DNA of 64,000 bases from Pseudofabraea citricarpa (Eukaryota > Ascomycota > Leotiomycetes > Helotiales > Dermateaceae). Shown here in pieces: positions 22,160-34,547 of this stretch. Under the pieces are notes generated by a model. The model did not search any database, was not told where the DNA came from, and was given only the letters and a program-made list of their open reading frames with translations. The DNA lies in NCBI GenBank assembly GCA_029641185.1, contig JAPWGK010000012.1:124001-188000 (forward strand), read 5' to 3'. The first letter of the stretch is position 1. Every line of letters begins with the position of its first letter. A program made the translations under genes and the position numbers.

Positions 22160-24077
22160 TCATGCTGCTGATGCTGGAAGTGGATGACCATCAACATCGG
22201 TGTCATCAACCCAATTCCCATGAATACCCATTCGAAGTCTCAAAGGAAGCTTTACAAGCGCTATATGCTTTGTAAAATCGTGTGTATCGATGATGATCAA
22301 CTCACTGCTCATATCTTCATAATTGTTGGCTAGAGTTATGAGCCATCCATCACCTTCAGGAGCTTCCGATACCCGTGGAATAAATACTGGCTCTTGGAAA
22401 AGCTTCTGGCTACCGCCGAAATAGAATTCAGTGGCTTGAGTTTGGTTGTTGTATTTGTAGATCTTGTTGAATAATGGAAAACCCCCTATGTACCGCGGAT
22501 TAGTTTCAAATAATGCCCGTAGATATGAAAATACCTCTTACCTCCAATCTTGGGAAACATGGCTTTCCAGTTTGTCTCTGGTTCTTTTTTATCACACAAT
22601 AAGCCGAATACAAAATTTTGTGGGTGTGCTTGGAGCCGATCATCAATCCGTGGAAAATCATTGTCAGTTGCGATCAAAATCTTCGGATCGCCGAGTTTTA
22701 TATCCAGAGCCTTTGGGTCAATCTCGAACTCAACGAACCTGGATGTATGTGTTCCCATAGGGATTAACTTGCCATCCTTGCCCGGCCAGAAAGTGAAGAT
22801 GTTTCCATCGCCGTGACATAGTTGTAGTTTGATTCGACCATTCTCTTCGTATGCATTTGCAACGTGACTGACGAATCCGTTGGGACCTTCAAACCACTTA
22901 ACACCGTAGAGTCAGAACAGCAAATCCAGCAATCAGGGAGAAGTCTTGGAGCAATTCCAGAGGTATGCATGCTTACCCTAACATCGCTTGATTTTGCATT
23001 GCGTCGAGGGATAACACCAATATATAATGGGATCTCTGGTGTCCACTGCCAATGTTCCCCACCATCTTTCATGCGTTGCACATCAGCTGTATGGCAATTG
23101 ATCGGAAAAATGACCTATTAAATAATTTAATTAGACTTGAGTTCCAGCATGTTAATGACTTTGAATGGAGAAAGTGCTTACATAATTTTCAGTAACAGCA
23201 AAGTCATGTTGCATGCCACAGATTGGGGGCTCAAACCAAACCTCCTCGTTAAACTTCCCGGTTTCGTTATCAATTGCAACGTAGCAAATTGATCGAGTTC
23301 CTAAACCTTGAGCTTCATAACCAAAAGCAAGAAGTTCTCGTGTCTTCACATCATATTTTGGGTGAGCAGTGAAGGTTAGGCTTGTCAGTTGACCTTCAAA
23401 GTCATAAGCACCTTTGGTTTGAAGGGTGTTGACATTGAGGGCGTAGGGAATTCCGTCTTCCTTCAAAGCAAGAAGCTGATTTCGAAACCAGATAATGTTT
23501 GTGTTTGCTACTGTACGGTTCTCAAATTCTACCAAATCTGTGTACGGATTTCGATATTTTCCTAAGCGTGGCGATTAGTTTTCGAAGTAAGATTCTAGGC
23601 CAAGTATAAATAATGCTTACCCATGAGTGCTCTTCCGGCCTTTTTCTCTCGTGCGAGCTTCTCCGTCTGTACATATCGCTGTTTGAAGTGGACCTTTCCA
23701 TCTTTGATCCTGAAAGCGCTCACATTACCATCCCCATTAATCCACTAAGCGACGAAAATAACGTTAGCTGCCATAATAGAAAATAGGGGATGCTCTCGAG
23801 GCGGTCTGACCGTATCATTGTGGACATAAGATGGAAACATAGGATCTGGCATGATGCGATAGAAAGTTCCCGCAATCTCATTCGGGATTTCACCATAAAC
23901 TTCTAGATGGTCTACTGCGCCCTCGAATTTAGTTGGGCGCTGAAATCCCGACACGTTGGGATCGACAAATACTTTAGATGCCTTTGGCCACGTAGCTTTG
24001 GGGTCTGTTTGAGTGATGTTTTTAGAACGGCCATTTGATAGTGTTGTTGGTTGTGATATGCTGTTCATGATGGGCAA
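22160..24077 (-). CDS. stilbene/carotenoid-cleaving dioxygenase (CAO-1/RCO type)
   Basis: Six exons on the minus strand: 24077-23811, 23744-23621, 23561-23182, 23114-22977, 22896-22542 and 22485-22160; 529 residues, all junctions in frame. It is a seven-bladed RPE65/carotenoid-oxygenase family protein. All four iron-ligand histidines can be placed: H197 (FTAHPKYD), H249 (MQHDFAV), H314 (GFVSHVANAYE) and H510 (MGIHGNW). The text closely matches fungal CAO-1 and resveratrol-cleavage oxygenases (FYRIMPDP, INGDGNVSAFRI, ANTNI, GGEHWQWTPEIPLYIGVIPRR). That branch splits the central double bond of resveratrol and related 4-hydroxystilbenes to aromatic aldehydes. No signal peptide; cytosolic. A second Met three codons in (24068) is an equally good start. 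A CGG-N6-CCG site lies about 170 bases upstream. Confidence 0.92.
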
Positions 24078-25509
24078 AACGAGCTATGTTCAGGGAAATC
24101 AAGTAAGTTGAAAGAATGAGAATTATGTTCGAACTGATGGTTGTATTGTATTAATGAATCGCTTTAATGGAATCAAGATATTTGTATTGAAAATACATAG
24201 ACACGCATCTGCTGATGATTATTCTGATACTCAAGCATTATCGCGGAACTGTCCGGAGATACAATGTCTTTCCGCGGGACTATTGCAGGTATAGTGTTGA
24301 CGAATTTGATGGAACATGAATTTTCCCAAACAGATCAGTTTCCCCGAGGCGTAAGCCTAACTCCGTGGTATTAGTTTGGAGAAACGTGATAATGTGATCA
24401 TTACTTTGCGGAGAATGCGGGGAAGAGGTGGGGGTGAGGGGGCTTGGAAGAAGAGCCGGCATACAGGCATTGTGGGGATGAGTTCATTTCATATCGGTGC
24501 TATCTCTGACAAGATTGAAGGTATGACTTACTCAATGAGGATCTGACCACGCCAATGGAATTATCATTCTAAACAGTTGAGTGATTATGGATTTGTAAAA
24601 CCATGGACACCTGCAACTAAGGCAGGTATCTTTATCTGGATAGTTCACCAGGGTATTAAACTTTGAATTGTGATTGTTCTAACTATGGTCTATTTAATAG
24701 AGTTACTAATACCTTTCAAGTTAAGGTGATCTAAGAAATAGGTACGGTAAGTTACTATGCGCTTAAAATCAGACAGTGAGTGGAGTGATTTCGAAGGTGG
24801 TCAACATATTTAGACTAGTATGTAACAAGTACAACAAATCTTTAAGTTATTTATGAAGATTAACTCGACTTTTCAGAGTGGTATAACTGCTCTTTAGAAA
24901 ACTGCAATTCTATGACAATTACGGATTCTTTCCCATACTCCATAACAGGAATCGCGAAGTCACCCAACAGAGTAAATGCATGCAGCAACCCGCCAGAACC
25001 TAACGCCTTTTTCAGAAAGGAAATAGCTGCTCTGAGTTATGACGCTGCAACGCTAAGTGGCTCCGAGGTTTTGGCATTTTCTTTCTCGGCAAGGAATAAC
25101 GGGTAAGGAAAGAAAAGTAACAATGGTCCAAATATATCTCTCAGCGCAAGCGACTTGCAACTCCCGACCCGCGCGTGTAGCTCGGATGCGGATACCCGGA
25201 CAGGGGCATCCTTCTTGGCCACTCGCCCTTCTAAAAGGGCAGGTTTCTGATGCAGAGAGAGATGGCAAAATCATTGGTGCAAAGGTGAAAAGAGGTCTAG
25301 TACTACTTTTCTCACCTAGATTTTTTTTTAAAAGCACGATTACGTATTGAGAAGGTACAGTGTTAAATTAGGCTCACGTTAAGTCAAATCATACACCTAG
25401 GTGTTCACTGGTAAGAAGATGGGAAACTCTTTAGTAAGTTACTATACAGGATTCTCATCAAGGATGATAGAAACAGTAGTTTCCTCTTACTTCATTTCAA
25501 TTTGCCCGC
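24078..25509. other. upstream region of the dioxygenase and 3' flank of the regulator
   Basis: Contains the Zn2Cys6-type site annotated separately. A GC-richer patch at 25037-25340 is open on both strands but has no family features. I see no convincing gene. Confidence 0.4.
24244..24277. promoter_or_regulatory. candidate Zn2Cys6 binding site CGG-N6-CCG plus CCGCGG
   Basis: CGG at 24244-24246 and CCG at 24253-24255, separated by AACTGT, form an inverted repeat with the 6-base spacing read by Ppr1/UaY-type Zn2Cys6 dimers. A palindrome CCGCGG follows at 24272-24277. Both lie 167-200 bases upstream of the dioxygenase start. Binding is inferred. Confidence 0.4.
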
Positions 25510-28143
25510 CTAGAAAAATGTATCCCCTACCCACATATCCATGTCCAAATCGTTTGGTACTCCAATATCGCTACCAGAATTGAATGTAATTCCATCGTAG
25601 GGAAATCGATTCACGAGATCGGCAGTTACGCTATCTGCTAACCGGATTTGCGGTTCTGTTTGCGGTATGGCGAAATCATCATAACTTGTATCATCAGGAA
25701 ACAAATTGTCGGCTGGTAAAGACGGCAATGAAAGCGACAGAATCGAGTACCTTTGACGAAGGCGTGTCAGGGATTCCCAGCATCTTTTTAACATTGCGTT
25801 GCCGTTGTCGAGTTCGTGTAGAATAGATATAGACTTATCAAGCAAAGTCTTCATCTCATTTACAGCCAGAAGGCTGAAGCAATTCCTGAATTGAGGTTTC
25901 AAACTGGCTATCAGTGCCCCAAGGATTATCAAAGCAGAATTGAAAGCTATCAATTTGTTAGAATGCAGCATTGAACCAGCCTTTGAATAACACATACTAT
26001 AATAGGCTGAGAACCACCAGGCTCCCATAAGTTCTATTCCAGATTTATATATTTCTAGAACTGAACTGACGATCATGACTACTTCCTTGCAATTTCCAAT
26101 ACATTCTTTCAGGCATTGGATACTGAGGGCCTGTAGAAGATTAACATGATGTTCGCCGCTCTTGGGATCCCGTTCGTCTCTAAGAAGATCTAACAGAACG
26201 GGCCGAAGTATCAAATTCCGAACACCAAGGTAACGCAATGTCAGCACTAAACGTGATCGTTGAATCTCTAATAACTGATGCTTGTTCGTCGATACTTCAG
26301 CGGAAGAGATTATTTTGACACTCTTTGGAAGCAACTTCCTCCAGTCATCCAGCTTGGCTGTGAGAGTGAGGACTCCGGTAATAATTTCGGGCGTCTCTAA
26401 ATTGATTCGTGCTGAGACATTCGAACTATAGAGGACTTGTACAGTCTCACTTATGATCCCGGACAGCGAGCTTGCCATGTCAGCCCCTTACTATCCGAAA
26501 ATTTAGTTATTGGTACTCACATGACGGCATTAAACGATGCTATACCAAGTTCTGACAAATTAAGATGGTCACTGGCAGACGAGTATTCGGTCTCAAGATA
26601 GCGAGGTAGATCCATGTCAACCAGAGATGCCGGAATCGTAGATGGACGCCCAAAGTTTGAGCCCATTATGCTATTAGATGAGTCAGAAGTTCTAGTCAAT
26701 ATGGATTTGAAACGTACCGATCATTTATTATGACCCAATACCAAGACCGTTTTCGCATTTCTCTATCAAAGACTGATAGGTCTTGTGATGCATCAGCAGA
26801 ATGAAGACCTAGCTCTAAAGCTGTTTTTGCCGCAAGGCTATGGAAAGTCCACGCCTGCGCTGAATAGCATGTTCCCTGAAGATAACTTCCCATCAGATTA
26901 TAGAACAGAACTATTATCCGTTAGAAGAGAGATGGAAACTGTGGGAAGTCTTACCATCTTCGTAATTAGACCCAGACATTAGGTGGGGCCTCATGATTGA
27001 TAAGGCTTTGCGGTAATAGGTCTCGGACGTTTCCACTAATTCTTGAACTGGGGAGATAGATGCCAAAGCGTTGCTGGATATCGCGAAGACTGCATTTAGA
27101 AGAGCTAACCACGATCTCCTCACTGAACTGACTCCATCCTTTCTTAATGTGCAATATGTTGATCGAAACGAAGTCTCATCCAAACAAGGGATCATCTGCC
27201 CTACAGTCCTGAAGTAGTGATTGATAAGCCTCTCGGCCTCCAGCTCCGGAGGAAGTTCGAAGTCCTTCGGAGAACTTGTGTTCTTCGGTAAGCTAAAATT
27301 TCTTCTTTGTTGGGGTTGGCGTGTAGATGAGATAGGATTTTTATCACTCAAGTTGCATGATCGATCACTTTTAGATACCCCAGTCTCGGATCTTGAATTT
27401 TCGAGATGAGCGAGCTGACCTGTCACAGCTCCCATGAATGCAATGTTCGAAGATGCACCTATTAAACATCAGCTTACTGGTACGATCAAATCAGTTGCGT
27501 TAGTACCAAAAAATCCACGTTCGTTGCCATCGTCTACCAGCCTGACAGCGGCCATTCCATCAACCTCGTCTCCAGGTTCACATGACGAATAACGTCCACT
27601 TGCAACTGATTCATCGATTCCGGACTCAGGCGTAAACATAAATTGATCGTTCGTACTAACAGGCTCTGGTGGCACTTCATTCCAATCATTATTGGGCATG
27701 GCCTTTTTCATCGATTTCAATTGCTCCTCCAGGGCCTGCAATCGTCTTCCGAGATCATTGTCTGGCTGCTCACTTCGATAGCTTTGATAAAAGAAAATGA
27801 GTCTACGCTTAACCATAGAGGGCTTTGCATGCATACCTGACATCGTGACGCGCTGGCAGGTGTTGCGACGGCTGCTGATACTCACAATCCTGGCCCAACT
27901 CGTCGCAAGTCGAGCATTGTGGTCGATTGCCATTGCACTGTAGGTGGTGCGACCATCAGCATTAACTATTTCTCCAGTGACAAGTGTGGCGATGGAACAT
28001 ACACGGGTTTTGCGCGTTCTGCAACCTTTGCATGCCACCGCAACACGTCTTCTCTTGCGTGGGCCCGGAGCCAAAGCGTTTGAACTCGGGCCAACATTAT
28101 CTTGCTCAAAAGACTCTTGGGATCTTGGAAGGCTTTGTGCCAT
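25510..28143 (-). CDS. Zn2Cys6 transcription factor (fungal_trans family)
   Basis: Seven exons on the minus strand: 28143-28003, 27937-27837, 27781-27507, 27458-26955, 26910-26718, 26670-26521 and 26470-25510; 774 residues. The binuclear zinc cluster CKGCRTRKTR-CNGNRPQCSTC-DELGQDCEY spans the first intron and has the right spacing (C-x2-C-x6-C-x6-C-x2-C-x6-C). It is preceded by PRKRRRVAVA and followed by a short coiled-coil dimer element (RRLQALEEQLKSMKK). The middle region is the fungal_trans domain: FFGASSNIAFMGAV, LINHYF, GSYLQGTCYSAQAWTFH, RKRSWYW, NDRIMGSNFGRP. It is a nuclear regulator, and its place between the dioxygenase and monooxygenase makes it the likely local activator. The exon 3 donor (GTACTA, 27506) was preferred over GTGGAT because it yields the family-like FFGASSN; the exon 7 acceptor is inferred from frame. 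Confidence 0.85.
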
Positions 28144-28939
28144 GTCTTTCGATTGATGACGGTAACTTAAACGTGTGATGTGGTTAGTTCATAGGTGGTA
28201 GACAGGGACAATAACCAGAAGCATTACGATATGGTGTCTGGAAGAGGGGCGTTCTCTTGTGCAAGGCATTATAGAGGCCCACACCACTGTGAAAGCTACC
28301 CCACACCATTCTCCGACGTCGTTGAATGGTTAAGGCTCAACCCTCGCTAACCGTATGCTTTAATCCAATCGAGTTATGCTTGTCTACCTACAGTGCATAC
28401 GAAGAGTTTATGCAGCAAGGCCGAACAAGCAAGTACCGGTTAATGGAATGTCCATAGTTACCGAAATGGAGTGTGCGAGCGCCATATTATGTCATGCATC
28501 CTCTTATGTTTATGAAAAGTTTAGGAGCACAAGGGTAGCTTGTCTCGCTTGTCTAAGTCAAATTTCCTGGCGAGTCGATGAACAATGCCATAGTGGGGAC
28601 TATGTGGGGACGTGGGAATAAAGGTGGGGATTTCAAGCGTCACTTCGGAGTCAAATCAACTCGCTCAGTATCCCGAATCTCCGTGCCTATGCGGTTAGAT
28701 GGATGGGAAACCTTTGCGGGTACTACGGGTATTGCGGTGCTTGAAACAAACCACGAGGATGCCAGCCGAATGCTGCCCCGAGGAGAAGGTAGACAATAGG
28801 CTTGCTCTCATTTCGCAGCTCAGGCCAAAAGGGTATACATTTGACAGAACCCACTCCAGCGTCGTGTATTGAATTAGGGTTCTTACCGTGATGAATCAGT
28901 CCCTTACACCCTACCGCTGATCATTATACATCCGTAACA
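28144..28939. promoter_or_regulatory. divergent promoter shared by regulator and monooxygenase
   Basis: About 800 bases between two divergent starts. It contains an everted pair CCG-N8-CGG at 28681-28694 and an AACCGGT-type site near 28436. No gene is recognised; short open frames inside lack any family features. Confidence 0.4.
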
Positions 28940-31023
28940 ATGACCACCCGATCCAATCATTCATATAAATCAACGCCATTAAGCTTACCAGAAACGCCAC
29001 CGATCGATGTACCCGTATTGATTGTTGGAGGTGGACCAGCTGGGCTTCTACAAGCCCATCTCCTCGCTAAGCTCGGCGTCAAATGTTTAGTCATTGAACG
29101 CTATCTCACTCGTCTTGATGCACCAAAGGCTCATGCCATTTCTCCACGCACTTTTGAAATATGCCGCCAATTCGGCATCGACGTCAATGAGATCCGTGCT
29201 TTAGGTACCAAAAGGAAAGATGCATTTTGGGTCAATTTTGTCACCAGCTTATCGGGTGTGCACGTAGGCGTTTTGCCATATGAAAGGATGGATAAAGAAG
29301 TTTTGGAAGATACACCATTAGTGAGTTTAAAATTCCAATTCTCGAAGGAGGAAACGCACCTCACCTGGTATTTTAACACAAAATTACAGATGATACACAA
29401 TATTCCGCAGCCAACTTTTGAGGAACTCGTAGTAAAATACCTGGTAGAAGATGGTATAGAAATTAGAAAGAATCATTCCTATGTCAACTGTCAACAAGTA
29501 AGAAACTTTTCTCGAACTAGCAGTTATAACTAATAAGCACATAGTTTGAAAATTATGTCATTACTACGATAGAAGATAGATCACTTAAAAAAGAGTACCG
29601 GATTTGCTCGAGACAGGTGATAGCTTGTGATGGAGCCAAGAGTAGAGTACGAGAATCGCTTGGTATCACTTGTGAGGGAGACACTACACGTAAGTCACTG
29701 GATCAATATTTTGCTTCCATGTACTTATAATTCGTCAGAGGACATGATGATGACGATCCATTTCAATGGCAATCTCAGACCAGTGATCGGTGAGAAATTG
29801 GGCATGTTGCATTGGGTCATGGATCCTGAGGTTTCTGGTTTTATTATCGGCTATGATCTTGAGGATAATCAAGTTTTGATCTGCAATTTTGACGTAAGTT
29901 TCTCAAATTTGCAAAATATTAAATCCAGAACATTGAACTATCTTAGGAGAAAAAACATCCGGTAGATAGCTGGAATGATGAGTTATGTAGGAAGACTGTT
30001 CTTGCAGCCATTGGCACGTCAATTCCGTTCGATATTCTCAGCTATCGACCTTGGATTTTCAGCCGAAAGGTAGCCAAGAGTTATTCTGTTGGAAATGTAT
30101 TCCTGTGAGAGTCTCTCTCCAATTTAGAAAATTGTTTTATAACCTTATAATCAAACAGAGCTGGAGATGCCGCACATTCGTTTCCGCCCACCGGTGGTCT
30201 TGGTCTCAACACAGGTCTAGGCGACGTACACAACCTAGCTTACAAGATTGCACTATCACAACACCTTTCACTACCTTTACGAAGTACAAATCTCCTGTCA
30301 AGCTACCAACACGACCGGAAAGGTGTTGCCTTGATCAATGCACAGCAATCGGTAAAAAATGGAATCAAGATCTTTGGTTTATTGAAGAAACTCGGGATAG
30401 GCAACGCCGCGACAGTCACCGAGGCAAAAGAAAATCTATTTGCACGAGTTCATGATCCCAACTGGACTGATGAGATCCAGGAAGGGATTGAGGGTCAACG
30501 TGAACATTTTGATAATCACGGTCTGCACATCGGATATGTGTATGGCGATCCAAGTATCCCGGACTGTGCAAGTATTTATTTCAGAAAGTACGTGGCCGGT
30601 GCAAGAATACCACACGTATGGTTAAAACAGCGGCCGAAAGGACTGCCAGAATGGATACCGGCAATTGATTCGAGTTACGTGACTGAACATACTCGCGAGG
30701 AGACTTTAGCGAGACAGTACTCAACGTTGGATTTGTGTGCATTTGATGCATTTACGTTACTCTGTAGAGAGTCAAAGTGGCGAGAGATTGCTACCGCTGT
30801 GAAAGAAATCCTGCCATCTCAGTTAAAAATGAATGTGTTGGTGTTGGAACACGACTTTGAGTTGGCTCCCGGGCAGCACGCACAGGCATGGGTGGAGGGT
30901 TTAGGTCTTGACAGAGGAGGTGCCGCCCTTGTGCGGCCAGATCAGCATATCCTAGATGTTTTCGGAGCCGAGGCGTTGCAGGATGATATTTTAAGAGCAT
31001 TAACGGACCATGTGGGTTTCTGA
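28940..31023 (+). CDS. FAD-dependent phenol/aromatic hydroxylase-type monooxygenase
   Basis: Exons 28940-29497, 29545-29689, 29739-29893, 29947-30104 and 30159-31023 give 626 residues. It is a class A flavoprotein monooxygenase of the p-hydroxybenzoate hydroxylase fold: dinucleotide-binding GGGPAG at residues 30-35 with an acidic end (VIERY), the DG motif (VIACDGAKSRVRESLG), and the GD motif AGDAAHSFPPTGGLGLNTGLGDVHNL with Asp 342 contacting FAD. The C-terminal 150 residues (VLRPDQHILDVFG-like VRPDQHILDVFG) match the thioredoxin-like tail of MhpA/phenol hydroxylase relatives. These enzymes put a hydroxyl on phenols using NAD(P)H and O2, often preparing a ring for cleavage. It is transcribed divergently from the Zn2Cys6 gene. 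Confidence 0.88.
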
Positions 31024-31395
31024 TGCTGTCTCGATAATATTGCTACACCCGTTTCTCAAAAATTCTGCATGCTGCCGCAATATATGGAACGCGATGTATA
31101 ACACCTCCATGAAGAAACCCTTGATGCCTTTCGTGCATTTATGAATACATGTATGGCAGAGAATGAACTTGATCCGCACTGTGAACAAAATGTTAACGTA
31201 ATGAGCAGAGTGAGCTCGATCGTGGACAAAGGGCCAAGGGCTCTTCGCAACCTGGCTTATTTCTTTAAGGGCAAAGTTTATGATTAAGTCTGATAATCCC
31301 AAAGATAAAGACAATTAAATGCTAATCTCAGGTTCGGAGCATTAAATAGTCATTAGATACTGTTCTCTTGAGAAAGACAGGTAATCTTTCCATTG
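31024..31395. other. intergenic between convergent genes
   Basis: 3' flanks of the monooxygenase and the tannase-like gene. Nothing recognised. Confidence 0.4.
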
Positions 31396-33077
31396 TCAAG
31401 AAGCACACGTCCAGCTCTCTGCTAAACTGGCATTGCCACTGACATACGTGGTGCGCAATGGATACCTGCAATGCTTTCGTTTGATAGAAACACCTAGAGC
31501 TTTGTTGTCATTGACATACTTGGTACCTTCTATTGTCTCTGGAGCAACTCCTTCTTCAACCCACTGCACCATCGCAGCTAGGACATTAGACTCGGGATTG
31601 AATCCAGTATCTCCAGAAGTGGCCTGACCAACCATCCATGCCCCAGGTCCATTGTTACAGTGATACATGCCAGACATGCGGAAGTACCTCAGAAAGCTAT
31701 CGATATCCGGATGTGTTTGTGTCAGGTAGTTGTAGAAGCGCGCCGTGTTGAAACTGGTGATCTGATTATCTTGTTGGCCGTGGAAAATCAAGAGTTTTCC
31801 GTTGTGCGAGTCGCTAAAGCTAGATAGGTCCGATGGCCAGGTTTGTACATCGAAGGGATTAAGAGCTTGTGCTGCGGTGATGTCGGCAGTGGTAAAGTTA
31901 GAATCGTCCCAGGTTGGATCATCGTAGACAACGTAACGAAACCAATCCTGCTTTAAGTTAGACCTGACAAAAGTGGCAAAGGCCTCCCCTCTCAAGAACT
32001 TACCAATGAGTAAGGCCAAGGTGCCCCGGCATATAATCCTGTTGCTGCACTGATTTCGCTTCCTGGTTGCATGCCTGGGAATGCTAATTCCCCATCTGCG
32101 CCATACATGGGAGCGAAGATTTTCTTGACAATCTCAACTTGAGCAGAGGTAAGGCAAGTTGAGTTACCCTGACCTGTACAGAGCAGAGCGTCTGGAGAGA
32201 ATTGACACAGTTCGGGATCTTCAATGATACCGTCTGTAACTCCATCAATAGCATCGCATTGTTTCAGGACTTCGTTGTGTATTAGTCCCGACCATGTACT
32301 TGCTGAAATGAAATCAGGAGAATCCGGGGCTCCAGTGAACCCAAAGAACGACGCTCTCCAAGAACTCATATTGTTGAAGTCAACAGCAGGAGCCCCCACC
32401 ACAATGCCGTCAAAGTCATCTGGGAACATCTCCGCTGCCTTGATGCCTTGTCGGCCACCACCAGAGCATCCTATATAGTATGACTGGTTGAAGGTTGAAG
32501 CATAGAAGGCATTTGTCAAGACCTTCCCAACCTCGGTGATGACATGTACACTAGTTCGTGTTAGCAGTGCTGTTATCCCAGAGCGATATACTTACGATCT
32601 CCAAACATAATCTTGTAGAACTTCATCGTTTTGGTAGAAAGGAAGCCCACCGGTGCCATTGTGGCCAGCATTGGACCCAACAGTCGCAAAGCCATTCATG
32701 GTACCATAGTCAATATCGTGATATTTGATACAGCCATTAATTCCACCATTGCCAGTAGCGAGAAAGCGTCCAGTCCAATTTGAGGGGAACCAGGCTTCAA
32801 AAATAGTCGCCGAGCTTGCCGAGGTAGTTATGTTCAGAGCAATGCGACAGACCTCGACATTGGATAACTGTTGGGTTGTACACGGGTCGTCAGGCAGTTG
32901 AACAGTCGTTCCAGCTGGAATATATTGATGCACGTTGACCGTCGCGTTGGTAATGAAGTCTGCGGGAACGAATGCTAAGCATTTTTGTTCAAAGTCAGTA
33001 CCCGCCCCATTGCAAGACGCTGTGAGGCTGGAGATAAGAAAGATCACGCTTGATACCACACGCACGAGCTGGGCCAT
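31396..33077 (-). CDS. secreted tannase/feruloyl esterase
   Basis: Exons 33077-32596, 32550-32004 and 31950-31396 give 527 residues. A signal peptide is clear (MAQLVRVVSSVIFLISSLTA, then a Cys-containing mature start), so the enzyme is exported. The nucleophile elbow is YIGCSGGGRQG with Ser 190, and the adjacent Cys 189 is the partner of the His-Cys pair in MYHCNNGPGAW (the CS-D-HC disulfide motif of the tannase family). Between them are DAIDGVTDGIIEDPELC, the usual calcium loop, and IFHGQQDNQIT with the probable catalytic Asp. Several N-x-S/T sites suggest N-glycosylation. Relatives hydrolyse gallate, ferulate or related phenolic esters of plant material. The start at 33077 was chosen over a Met eight codons upstream because it gives the better signal peptide. 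Confidence 0.92.
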
Positions 33078-34547
33078 TTTTGGTTGGCTCTTCGAGTGCA
33101 AGATCAGCGGGAAGAATCGAAGAGTAACAACAGTATTGTACTGTTCCCCCCCTTAAAGGATTGTATTTCGGGGTAACTTGTCTAAGACTGAATTGGAATT
33201 GCCAAGTATTAGACCACGTTCACCTGCATTATCTAATTTAACCAGATCACGTGATTGTGAATATACTTTTTCCTTTGTGGCTTTGACCACTCCATATTTG
33301 TTTTTAGTTATTTTGTGTTCCTTCCTTTGTAGAATAGGCTGGAGTATGTATTCAACTTTATATCCGATGTATTTATGCCACACATTCACCATCTGGAAAC
33401 CACAAGATTACACTAACTAACAATTAGTACGACTTGTCTTAACCTTGTGGGATATCAAGTGAGAATCCAGCAATAGCTTACAGAAAACGCCTACAAGTTT
33501 AAACAGGAATATTTATATCCGCATTTCTGCTACTTTTGTAAATAGATAACTATCACCAATCAAACCCCTTTGAAATTCTTGCTCGCTTAACTTTAAAATG
33601 CTAGATAATCCAGTACTTTTTTCCACGGCGCTGAGCCAAAATAATGACTAACAAAATAACCAGATTTGTTTTCATCTTATGCAAAATATAATCTGTTTCA
33701 TGATGCTTGACAGTGCAGAATTCGAAACATAATCCCATAGCCTTTGAGAAAAAACCCATAATCAAAGCCTATCTACGCGAGTGCCTATATAAGATGGAAT
33801 CTGACACCATATTTCCTTCCTCATTATACCGCCGGAATATTCTCCCAAAAAAGCAACAGTATAACAAAGACTCGAGGGATTCCCAAGAACCGCCCCCCTC
33901 CATCAAGATCGCAGTTTTAATTTTCCGCCCGTCTCCCACGCTCGATACCGACGTATCAAAAGTCACGATCATTACAAGAGTAGAAACGATGACAGCAGGA
34001 TACAAGCTAGCAACAAGACATGATTTTTGGCTTATAAAGTAAGATCGTAAGACGGTGTACATTACACTTTCAAACACCTGTAGTAAAACCCGCGATTTCT
34101 TCTTCTGATGATCTCAACTGGTTCACACGAGGGCTTGGAGTAGCATGTCACGGAAGAATGATGCATTCATCTCTTCATTTTTCAATGGTTTTTGTATTCT
34201 GATGTTACAAAGAAGTAACTGACTTTATCGCAGAAATGCATCCGGCCGAACTACTCGTCTAAGAGAAGCGTGTTTTAAGAAAAAGAGGAAAGTAAGAAAA
34301 GGCCCTATCCGTCCACGAGTATTTCCCATGCTCGATCAAATCCTCTATGGGGGTAAACAGTGTGGGTACGCCGGGGGTTGTATTCAATTTTTTCTGTGCT
34401 GATCATCGTCTCTTCTTTTCCTTCCGATTCCAGGCCATTTCAAAGGACGAGGACAACTGCTGTGAGGTAGAACGCAAGTGAAATGAGATTTTCAGGATAT
34501 AAAGGAAGGTTCTTAGGACTCAGTGATGAAATAGTACTGGTTTAGAT
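33078..34547. other. 1.5-kb gene-free stretch
   Basis: Upstream region of the tannase-like gene and 3' flank of the TFIIA gene. Open frames at 33707-34042 (plus) and 33769-34077 (minus) overlap on opposite strands and lack family features. No gene called. Confidence 0.4.

Noticed and set aside
23745..23810. Dioxygenase first exon running to 23745
   Set aside because: The extension ends in a stop and replaces the family text; splicing at 23810/23745 joins VHNDT directly to WINGDGN.
25037..25340. Frames open on both strands (about 60-97 codons)
   Set aside because: No family features, no splice structure, and both strands open together, as expected from local GC composition.
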